DNA of 64,000 nt from DASCOT01 sp965197275 (lineage in GTDB: Bacteria > Acidobacteriota > UBA890 > WLXD01): NCBI GenBank assembly GCA_965197275.1, contig CBDAMQ010000031.1, positions 62,001 to 126,000 of the forward strand, written 5' to 3'. A program made the translations under genes and the position numbers. The notes under the pieces are model-generated. The model saw only the letters and a program-made list of their open reading frames with translations. It did no database searches and was not told the origin of the DNA. The number at the start of each line of letters is the position of its first letter. Within the stretch, counting starts at the first letter, position 1. Of this stretch, positions 34,384-42,054 are shown piece by piece.

Positions 34384-34387
34384 GAGC

Positions 34388-37300
34388 TCAGAGCTTCTCC
34401 AGGTTCACCAGGAACCCCTTGTATTCGGGTGTGCCGGAGTTGGGATCGAGCACCGATGGCGTCAGATTGTTGACCAGTGGTCCGCGCACTCGGCCTACGA
34501 AGCCCCAGTGGATGGGTATGCCGAGCTGATACACCGGTCGATCGTCCACCTGAAGCGCGCGCAGCCGCTTGGTCACCAGCGCTGGCCCCTCCACCCGGCC
34601 TCGCGCGGCCGTAATTGCGACCAGATCGCCGTTGGCGATGTCCTTCTGGCGCGCTAGCTCCTCGGGGACCTCGACGAAGAACTCGGTCTGCAGCTGCGAG
34701 GTGGCGGAGACGTGCTTGGTCCAGTAGTGGAAATGCTCGGTGAGCCGGAAGGTCACCGCCACGTACGGGTACTCTTCGGCGTTGCCCAGAGGATCGAGAT
34801 CGCCAGCCATGATCGTCGCCATCGGATTGCTGTTCACCGTCGGATGCAGGAGGTTGTCGACCGGTGACTCGACGGGCTCGTAGTGCTCCGGGAACGGCCC
34901 CTCCACGAAATCGGGCGCGAACAGCTTCGCCACCCCCTCGGCAAGCATGATGAACGAACCATACTGGTCGGGAGGCGCGCTGGCGCCGTAGTCGGCGACG
35001 TCACCGAGATAACGGCCGTCGTCCCAGCGGATCGGCGCGCGCGTCGCGTCCCAGGGCTGGCCGGCGGCGTCAGCCGAGGCGCGGTTGTATAGCACGCGGC
35101 GGTTGGCTGGCCAGCTCCAGGCGTAGTCGGCAAACAGTCCCAACCCGGTGGGATCTTCCTGTCCGCGACGGTCCATCATGTTGCCGGCCTCGGTGAACGA
35201 GCCGGAGTAGAGCCAGTTGCCGCAGAGCGTCGAGCCGTCGGCGCGCAGCTCACCGAATCCACCAACCTGTCGCGCATCGCCGATCGATCGTCCGCTGACC
35301 TCCTTGGCCACCTCGGTCAGCGACGGCGATACCGCGTTGCCGTAGTCCCAGGCGATGTTGAGCAGCGGCTCGGCGGCGGTACCGCCTTCCTGTCGGTATA
35401 GCTCACAGAGCTTCAGGAACAGCCTGGCGATGATCTCCTGGTCGTTCTTGGCGTCGCCAGGCGGGGGTAGGGCGGCGTCCTTCCACTGCAGCCAGCGTGA
35501 GGAGTTGACGAATGTGCCGTCCTTCTCGGCGAAGCAGCCCGCCGGCAGCAGGAAGACCTCGGTGTCGATGTCCTCGGGCCTCTTGGCCCTCGGGTAGTAC
35601 TCGCCGGCGAGATCCTGCGCCTTCCAGAACGCTGCCGTCTCGGTCTCGAAGTTCTCGACCACGATCATCCATTTCAGCTTGCCGAGCGCCGCAATCATCT
35701 TCGGAGTGTTGGGTCCGTTGGCCACCGGGTTCATTCCGAACGAGATCAGGCCCTCCATCTCGTCCTCGTTCATACGGTCGAAAATCTGTCCCCAGCTGTG
35801 GTTGGCGCTCTCGTCGATCTTCGGCAGCCAGTCGTAGCCGAAGTCGTTCGATGCCTGGGCGTTGGCGCCGTAGTAGGCCTTGAGCAGGCTGGTCATGAAG
35901 CGCGGCGTGCTGCCCCAGTAGTTCATCGAGTTCGGGCGCAACGCGCGCGGCGAGTTGGCGGCGTTGTATTCGGCCAGCGATGTCTGCGGGGCCTTGGGGA
36001 CCTTCAGGTAGCCGGGTAGCATGTTCCAGGCGCCCATGTCGGTAGCGCCCTGGATGTTGGAGTGGCCGCGCTGAGCGTTGACGCCGCCGCCGGGCATGCC
36101 GATGTTGCCCAGCAACAGCTGCAACATCGCGGCGCAATGGATCAACTGGACGGAGTGGCTGTGCTGGGTCCAGCCAAGGGCATACAGGACGGTCCCGGAG
36201 CGTCCGGCGCGGCCGGACGAGGTGATCACCTCGGCGGCGCGCTCGAATGCCTCGGCGCTGCAGCCGCTGATCGACGCCACCACGTCGGCGGTGTAGCGCT
36301 CATAGTGACGCGCCATGAGCTGGAAGACGCAGCGCGGATGCTGCAGCGTCGGGTCGACGCGCGCGTGGCCACGACCGTCGAGCTCGTAGCTCCAGGTCGA
36401 CTTATCGTAGGTGCTGGTTTCCTCGTCCCAGCCGGAAAAGTGACCGTCCTCGAACCCGAAGCCGTCAGCGATCACGAAGGCGGCGTTGGTGTGCTGAGCC
36501 ACGTACTCGCGATGGTAGCGGTCGTTGGTCAGCGCGTAGTTGATCAGGCCGCCGAGGAAAGCGATGTCGCTGCCGGCACGGATCGCGACGTACTCATCGG
36601 AGACCGCCGCGGTACGGTTGAAGCGCGGGTCGACGCACACCAGCTTGGCGTTGCGCTCCTTCTTCGCCTGCATGACGAAGCGGAACCCCACCGGATGGTT
36701 CTCGGCCGGATTGCCCCCCATGACGAGCACCACATCGGCGTTGGCGACGTCCGTCCAGCCGTTGGTCATTGCCCCGCGACCGAACGTGGCGGCCAGACTG
36801 GCCACCGTGGGGCCGTGTCACAAACGTGCCTGATTCTCGTACGGCAGGATTCCGAGGCCGAAGCGCAGCTTACCGAGCAGGTAGTTGACCTCGTTGGTGT
36901 CGGTGCACCCGCCAATCAGCGCCAGGTTGGTGAGCCGGTTGACGGTACGCCCCTGGGTGTCGCGCTCCTCGAACCCGGCGTCGCGAGTGTCCTTGATGCG
37001 CCGTGCCATGCGATCAAGAGCCTCATCCCAAGCGATGGCCTCGAACTCCGTCGCGCCGGGGGCGCGGTACAGGGGCCGCTCCAGCCGCCGATCGTTGTTG
37101 ACGTAGTCCTTCAGGCTGATGCCCTTGGGGCACAGCGTGCCGCGGTTGATCGGGCTGTCGGGATCGCCCTCGACGTGCACAACCGACGGTTTCACGTTGT
37201 CGGCCCCATCGCCCAGCGTGTGGATGACGACGCTGCAGCCGACAGCGCAGTACGGACAGACGCTGTGCGTTTGCGTCGTGCGCGCGATCTTGAGCTGGCG

Positions 37301-37402
37301 CACCGCGGCGTGGGCCGGACGCAGATCGAAGCCGAAGGTGGTGGTCGCGATCGCCGCCGCGCCTGCCTTGAACAGCTGTCGTCGAGAGACGTCCATGCCC
37401 AT
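34388..37402 (-). CDS. fdoG: Formate dehydrogenase catalytic (alpha) subunit, Tat-exported selenoprotein
   Basis: A single 1004-residue protein if the UGA at 36820-36818 is read as selenocysteine (residue 195). The frame on both sides belongs to one FDH: Tat signal SRRQLFKAG, [4Fe-4S] motif CPYCAVGC, then ENQARL-Sec-HGPTVASLAATFG, and the molybdopterin domains through to the C-terminal dinucleotide-binding domain (ALQVDDRPVYQLGIPIHWGF). A bacterial SECIS hairpin follows the UGA. Periplasmic oxidation of formate to CO2, with electrons to fdoH and fdoI. First gene of the operon. A conventional gene caller would report two genes and miss the active-site residue. Confidence 0.96.
36788..36820 (-). 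promoter_or_regulatory. Selenocysteine UGA and bacterial SECIS element of the membrane FDH
   Basis: After the UGA, 11 bases, then the stem GGTGGCC (36806-36800), the apical loop AGTCT (36799-36795) and GGCCGCC (36794-36788), a 7-bp perfect stem with one G-U pair. Loop size and distance to UGA match the E. coli fdhF element (loop GGUCU). Confidence 0.88.
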
Positions 37403-37483
37403 GCGCTCTACCCCCCGCAGGTTGATACCACGGTGGTTCGCTGAGCGTCAATGAGCGCGGCAGCAGCGCTGCCGGAGCGGTCC

Positions 37484-37885
37484 CTACCCGGAAGCCCCAG
37501 GCTTCTCCTGGCGGCCCGGATCGACGCGGAAGATCGGAGTACCACGCGACTGGTTCTGTACCTGAACCGCCAGCGTCACTAGCTCTTCGACCGAGAGGCC
37601 GAGGTCCGCACGCCAGGCATCCAGCTTGTCTAGCAGCTCGAGCCGGCGCAGGAAACCGCTGGCGATGCCCAGTTTGGTGAGCGCCTGCCAATCGGCATCG
37701 GTGCTCGGGTGCGAGAACCCGTTGACCCAGCGGTTGAACGTGCTGGGGTCGCGCTCGAGCCAGCGGGCGACTTCTGCTTCCGAGGCGTAGCCCTCGTCGT
37801 TCACCAGCCGGGTCACCTCGCGCTCGAGCTGTTGACCCAGGTAGCGAGACTGGTAGCTGGCCTTTCGAGAACGCGTCGCACGCAT
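37484..37885 (-). CDS. Small helix-turn-helix-like protein upstream of fdh operon
   Basis: 133 aa, basic, with no signal. Residues about 30-75 read like a helix-turn-helix (YASEAEVARWLERDPSTFNRW, given as YASEAEVARWLERD and STFNRW), and a later amphipathic helix (SVEELVTLAVQVQNQS) could dimerise. I cannot place it in a named family. It is on the same strand, 81 bases before fdoG, and may regulate or be co-transcribed with formate dehydrogenase; this is inference from position. Confidence 0.55.
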   Translation of the reverse strand: MRATRSRKASYQSRYLGQQLEREVTRLVNDEGYASEAEVARWLERDPSTFNRWVNGFSHPSTDADWQALTKLGIASGFLRRLELLDKLDAWRADLGLSVEELVTLAVQVQNQSRGTPIFRVDPGRQEKPGASG

Positions 37886-38104
37886 ACCGCAACGCTACCC
37901 CAAGTCGCACGACCCATCCAAGCCCAAAACTGGCCGCTCCTGGACTCGCATCATTGCAGTAGGTGTGCAATCCATTTGTTCGCCGAGCACGGCTTACTTA
38001 CCATGCGGTTTCACCAGCAAATCTGTCGAATACGCACTAAAAGTGATTAATACTATGTATTAGCGGCTGAGGCGAGATCGACACAGGGAGAAACCTATGA
38101 CTAA

Positions 38105-38593
38105 CTGCCACAGTCGAAGTCGTTTTCGGCCTTTCACAATGCACCATCGCAGCAATGTGCCAATGGCGCGACACGAGAGAGCACGGTCGCAGATGGCGCT
38201 CCGATATCCTCCATTGTTCGCTGGTTTGCGATCCTGGCGCTCCTCGTTGCGCTTGTTGGAAGTATCGGGTGCGCCTCAATGGCGCCGCGCCCCAACGTGG
38301 CGCATATGGGCTACATCGCGGCTTCGGCCGGTGACGTCGCCTCGACGCAACGAGCGCTAGGAGCCGGCGGAGTCGAAACCAACCCGGTGCTGGGAAGCAA
38401 CCCCGGTTTGGAGAAGCTCGTGGGAATCAAGGTCGTGGGCTGGGCCGGACTGCGTGCCCTCGAAGGCGTGCTGGAGCGCAAGGTCAGGCGACCGCTGAAG
38501 TGGTGGGAGCAGGCGCTTGTCTGGGCAGTTCCGATCGGTGTGTCGGCATGGGCCACGACGCACAACAACGGCGTGGCTCGACGACTCGAGTAG
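38105..38593 (+). CDS. Small lipoprotein, start uncertain
   Basis: The clear coding part encodes a lipoprotein signal (RWFAILALLVALVGSIGC, with Cys at 38270-38272), then a mature part of about 105 residues (MAPRPNVAHMGYIAASAG ..., with one helix WWEQALVWAVPIGVSAW near the end). This frame is open from 38105 but has no ATG, GTG or TTG before the signal peptide; only CTG (38105) or an internal ATT is available. A strong GGGAG ribosome site precedes an ATG at 38097, but in another frame. Either a non-standard start or a small lesion is implied. No family recognised. Confidence 0.55.
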   Translation: MPQSKSFSAFHNAPSQQCANGATRESTVADGAPISSIVRWFAILALLVALVGSIGCASMAPRPNVAHMGYIAASAGDVASTQRALGAGGVETNPVLGSNPGLEKLVGIKVVGWAGLRALEGVLERKVRRPLKWWEQALVWAVPIGVSAWATTHNNGVARRLE

Positions 38594-38653
38594 CAGCGAC
38601 GGAATACGCTACACGTCCTTACAGCGAACGTACCCGGTCAAGGTATCGGAGGC

Positions 38654-40294
38654 TTGAACCAGACTATGAGACGTCCTGTGCCGCCGGTGATCGTGCTCGT
38701 AGTCGGGATGTGTAGCGCTGCAGGAGCATCGGCGAACGCCGCGTCGCAGCAGTGGTCGGCGGCCGATCGCGACTCGCCGATCCGACGTCAGGTCATCGAA
38801 CCCATTGCGGCGATTGGCCACGCCAGAGCAGCAAGTCGAACGGTAGCCGAGACCATCGACTTCTGCCTATCCAACAGTGACAAGTGTGCCCTATCGGTAA
38901 ACCACGTCACCGATGGGTGGGAGCGCCACTTCAATGCCGATCGGCTGCAGGCCACCGCGTCCACCGTCAAGACCCTGGTACTGATTGGCTATGCAGAGGC
39001 CGTTGCTACCGGGCGCGTCGCTTCGTCCGACCGCTGGGCTCGGAGCACGATCACTCCCCACAAGCTCATGCCACGTGACACTTGGGCGCGCTTCTGGAGC
39101 TCGCTCGACGGGGGAGCGCTGGAGGCGGCGTGGGAGGACCTGGGTCGGCCGTCCAAAGTGACGCCGGATCAGGTCGCGCGCCAGATGATCGCCTTCAGCG
39201 ACAACGCAGCTCCCGACTGGTTCATCTCCGAGCTCGGTGACGCTGCGATGCAGGAGGTCGTCGATACCTACGTCAACACCGCTGGGCATCACGATCGCCC
39301 TCGACCCATAAACGCTTTCTTCAACACGTGGGTTGCGAACCCGGACGAGGAAGACATTGGCCCGCGCATGTTGGCCGACTACAGCGGCAACGACGTGGGT
39401 GGCTACCACGATGAGGTCGCGCGTGTCTTCGCCGACATGCACAAGAAGCAGTACATGAACCGGCTGCGCAAGGTGCGCTGCTTCGCGCCTCCCTGGCAAC
39501 GGGCACCTGCTGGTTGCGCCCCGGTGTTCGGTAGCAGTGCCGAAGAGGTGACAGCTCTGACGCAGTCGCATTTCAGTCGCTCGACGAGCCGGACGTATAT
39601 GAATTTGATGACCCGGTTGCTCTCCGGCGATCTGTTGGCTGACGACGTTGATGCGGTTGTACGGCGACACCTCGAGTGGGTTCTCGAGCTACCGAACTTC
39701 TCCGCCGTCTTCAGCCGCTACGGGCGCAAGGGCGGCAGCTTCGGTACGAACGTCCTGAACTGGACTGCCTACATGCACTCACGTGAAACGGGGGCGCAGA
39801 TTGCGTTCACGATGATGCTGCAGAACCTCGTACCCGGGGACATCGACGCGATCGATATGATCCTCCTGGCCGAAGGTATCGCCCGCAATACGACGTCGGC
39901 CGCCCTGCTGCGCGACACCGTACCGGTCGAGCCGATGCTGCCGGAGATCGTTTCGCAGGTCGGGGACGTGGAGACCGCGGAGCGGCCCGGCGAGCGAGGC
40001 ACGGACCTGAGCGTCGAGGTGGAAGTGATCAATACGAGCCCGCACCGCGCTCGTAAGAAGGTCGAAGTCGCGGCGTATCTCTCCGTCGACAGTGTCTTCC
40101 AGAAGAGCCGCGATGGGCTCCTGGACAAAACCAGAGTAGGCAAACTGGGTAGCTATGGTCGTCGGGTCGTGACGCTCTCGGGCACCGCCGGCACGGCAGT
40201 GGCCGGTAAGTTCCTCCTCGTGGTCGTGGATCCGAACAGCAAGCTAAAGGAGAGCGTCGAGGACAACAACGTGGCCTACCAGAGGGTCCGATAG
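38654..40294 (+). CDS. Class A beta-lactamase-like serine hydrolase with C-terminal CARDB-like domain
   Basis: 546 aa, exported (signal ending near ASANAA). It carries the penicillin-recognising triad in order: STVK (103-106, nucleophile Ser and Lys), SDN (182-184) and KGG (359-361, the KTG-like motif). Between SDN and KGG it is about 175 residues, longer than in true class A enzymes, so there is an insertion. Residues about 435-546 look like a CARDB-type beta-sandwich (DLSVEVEVINTSPH, KVEVAAYLS, FLLVVVDPNSKLKES, DNNVAYQRV). Probably an envelope peptidoglycan hydrolase or carboxypeptidase with a binding module; resistance function is not implied. Start TTG 38654 or ATG 38666. Confidence 0.75.
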   Translation: MNQTMRRPVPPVIVLVVGMCSAAGASANAASQQWSAADRDSPIRRQVIEPIAAIGHARAASRTVAETIDFCLSNSDKCALSVNHVTDGWERHFNADRLQATASTVKTLVLIGYAEAVATGRVASSDRWARSTITPHKLMPRDTWARFWSSLDGGALEAAWEDLGRPSKVTPDQVARQMIAFSDNAAPDWFISELGDAAMQEVVDTYVNTAGHHDRPRPINAFFNTWVANPDEEDIGPRMLADYSGNDVGGYHDEVARVFADMHKKQYMNRLRKVRCFAPPWQRAPAGCAPVFGSSAEEVTALTQSHFSRSTSRTYMNLMTRLLSGDLLADDVDAVVRRHLEWVLELPNFSAVFSRYGRKGGSFGTNVLNWTAYMHSRETGAQIAFTMMLQNLVPGDIDAIDMILLAEGIARNTTSAALLRDTVPVEPMLPEIVSQVGDVETAERPGERGTDLSVEVEVINTSPHRARKKVEVAAYLSVDSVFQKSRDGLLDKTRVGKLGSYGRRVVTLSGTAGTAVAGKFLLVVVDPNSKLKESVEDNNVAYQRVR

Positions 40295-40337
40295 TCCCTA
40301 TAGGTCGTCGAGCTTGACTTATCGATGTTCAATGGAT

Positions 40338-40358
40338 AGTTATTGTTTATCGATAACT
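40338..40358. promoter_or_regulatory. Operator-like inverted repeat upstream of the DUF2975/XRE pair
   Basis: AGTTAT and ATAACT separated by 9 bp, with a self-complementary TTATCGATAA at 40347-40356. The AT-rich patch follows TTGACT (40314-40319), a possible -35 box. Candidate site for the XRE regulator encoded downstream; inferred. Confidence 0.5.
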
Positions 40359-40375
40359 AATCGCTGAATGTCGAG

Positions 40376-40984
40376 ATGGCACGTCGGCCGCGACGTGAGC
40401 CAGCTCGCAGCGAGGCGCTGATGAAGCTGGACGAGCTGCGCGACACGGGGGACCGACGACTGGCGAGCATCAGGACGCTCAGCCGGCGGCTCCGGTTGGC
40501 CCTCCGAGCGTTGATCGGGCTGCTGGTGCTGGCTGCCGCTGCTGTGATCGTCAGCCTGGTGCTGGGCCTGGAAATGGTCAAGCCGATGGTCGAGGTCGCG
40601 GGGACCAGGATACCCGTCGAAGATCTCACCGGACGCGACGTCGCCGTGCTGATTCTGCTGGTGTGCCCGGGTGCCTTTCTGGTGGGCGCAATCCTCTACC
40701 AGTACGAACGCCTCCTGGCGCTATACGAGGACGGGGTGATCCTGGCCGCGGAGAACGCCATGCGAATCCGTCGCGCCGGCCAGTTGATGGTTGTTCTCGG
40801 CGTCCTCGGACCCGTGCTCGGAGTGCTGGCGGGAATCTTCGCTGCGCTGTTCGGTTCGACCCACGCCACCCTGGAGCTTGGCACCGAGGTGTCGCTGCTC
40901 CTGGCCGGCGTCGCGAACATCGTCATCGGCCACGTGATGAGCATTGCTTGCGACATCTCCGCCGACGCCGACCTGACCATCTGA
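40376..40984 (+). CDS. DUF2975-like membrane protein
   Basis: 202 aa with four transmembrane helices (LIGLLVLAAAAVIVSLVLGL, VAVLILLVCPGAFLVGAILY, LMVVLGVLGPVLGVLAGIFA, a last one ending IVIGHVMSIACD) after a basic cytosolic N-terminus. The final helix plus its ILAAEGMxIADE-like counterpart and the adjacent small XRE gene are the usual DUF2975 context. The first helix of the pair motif here reads MARRPRREPARSEAL. Unknown function, thought to be a membrane sensor for the paired regulator. ATG at 40376 with a weak GAG upstream. Confidence 0.7.
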   Translation: MARRPRREPARSEALMKLDELRDTGDRRLASIRTLSRRLRLALRALIGLLVLAAAAVIVSLVLGLEMVKPMVEVAGTRIPVEDLTGRDVAVLILLVCPGAFLVGAILYQYERLLALYEDGVILAAENAMRIRRAGQLMVVLGVLGPVLGVLAGIFAALFGSTHATLELGTEVSLLLAGVANIVIGHVMSIACDISADADLTI

Positions 40985-40992
40985 AGCTGCCG

Positions 40993-41223
40993 ATGCCGAT
41001 CATCGTCAATCTTGACGTCGCGCTTGCCCGCCGCAAGGTGCGCCTGAAGGACCTGGCGGAGACCATCGGCATCACGGCACAGAACCTGTCGATCCTGAAA
41101 ATGGGCAAGGCACGGGCGGTGCGCTTTTCCACGCTGGAGGCGATCTGCGAGGCGCTGCAGTGCCAACCCGCCGATCTACTCGAATACCGAGCCCCCGACG
41201 ATCAAGAAGACAACGAGGACTGA
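40993..41223 (+). CDS. XRE-family helix-turn-helix regulator (YozG-like)
   Basis: 76-aa protein: a single Cro/C1-type helix-turn-helix (VRLKDLAETIGITAQNLSIL, then LEAICEALQCQPADLLEY). The family is small DNA-binding proteins with the recognition helix around ITAQNLSILK, and regularly follows a DUF2975 gene. It starts eight bases after the DUF2975 stop and ends just before the ABC genes. Likely represses its own operon through the 40338-40358 inverted repeat. Confidence 0.9.
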   Translation: MPIIVNLDVALARRKVRLKDLAETIGITAQNLSILKMGKARAVRFSTLEAICEALQCQPADLLEYRAPDDQEDNED

Positions 41224-41236
41224 GGAGCAGGACACG

Positions 41237-42054
41237 TTGAAGATCCGCAATCTGGTGAAGGTCTATCCGGGGCCGGTAAGACCACCCTGATGCGGATTGT
41301 CGCCGGTCTGCTCGAGCCGACCTCTGGCGACGTCTCATTCAACGGTGAGGACCTGCTCGCCGATCCGCAGACGATCTGGCGTCAGCTCGGCTACCTGCCG
41401 CAGGACTTCGGCTTTCCGCCTCACATGAGCGGCCAGGCGATGCTCATCTATCTGCTCAAGCTCAAGGGTGTCGAGGCGCCGGGAGGGCTCAAGAAGCTCG
41501 CTGGCGAGTTGCTGGAGCGAGTGAATCTGTCCTTTGCGGCGCGCCGCAAGCTCAAGGCCTATTCCGGTGGCATGCGCCAGCGGCTCGGCATCAGCCAGGC
41601 GCTAGCCGGCAACCCCAACCTGATCATCGTCGACGAGCCCACGGCGGGGCTCGATCCGGAGGAGCGCCTGCGCTTCTATCGGCTGCTTGCCGAGCTCGCC
41701 GAGGAGCGCACCGTCGTGCTCTCTACACACATCGTCGAGGACGTCGCGGTGCTCTGCCCGCGGTTTGCGGTGATTCGCGGAGGCGCACTGGTTGCCACGA
41801 CCACTCCTGCCGAGGCGCGCGCGGCGATCCAGGGAACGATCTTCGAAGGCACCGCCACTGCCGATGAGCTCGAGGTCATAGATCGCGAGCATCGTGTCAC
41901 CCAGGCGATCCTGTTCGAAGGTCGCAACCGGGTGCGCGTGCATGTGCCCGAGGGCGCGCCGCCTGCCGGCTTCGAGTCGGCGCCGCCAACCCTCGAGGAT
42001 GCCTACCTCACGCTGATGCAGACGGACGAGGGACGGAGGGGGGCGGCGGCATGA
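41237..42054 (+). pseudogene. ABC transporter ATPase, 5' region deleted and out of frame
   Basis: A ribosome site (GAGGAG) and TTG at 41237 start the expected N-terminus MKIRNLVKVYPG, but it hits a stop after 17 codons. The rest is in another frame, beginning inside the Walker A (GAGKTT) at about 41269 and continuing through signature YSGGMRQRLGIS, Walker B LIIVDEPTAGLDP and the His switch STHIVED. About 25 residues between strand 1 and Walker A are missing. The frame used downstream has no start before ATG 41290, which lies just after Walker A. As read, no functional ATPase can be made unless there is a frameshift. It precedes the ABC permease fusion by four overlapping bases. Confidence 0.82.

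Noticed and set aside
36818..36820. Premature stop (nonsense mutation) in the formate dehydrogenase gene
   Set aside because: The UGA sits exactly at the selenocysteine position with a SECIS hairpin downstream and perfect family sequence on both sides.
36062..37444. 460-aa plus-strand frame opposite the formate dehydrogenase gene
   Set aside because: Antisense of the selenoprotein gene; it has no domain and crosses the intergenic boundary of a well-supported operon.
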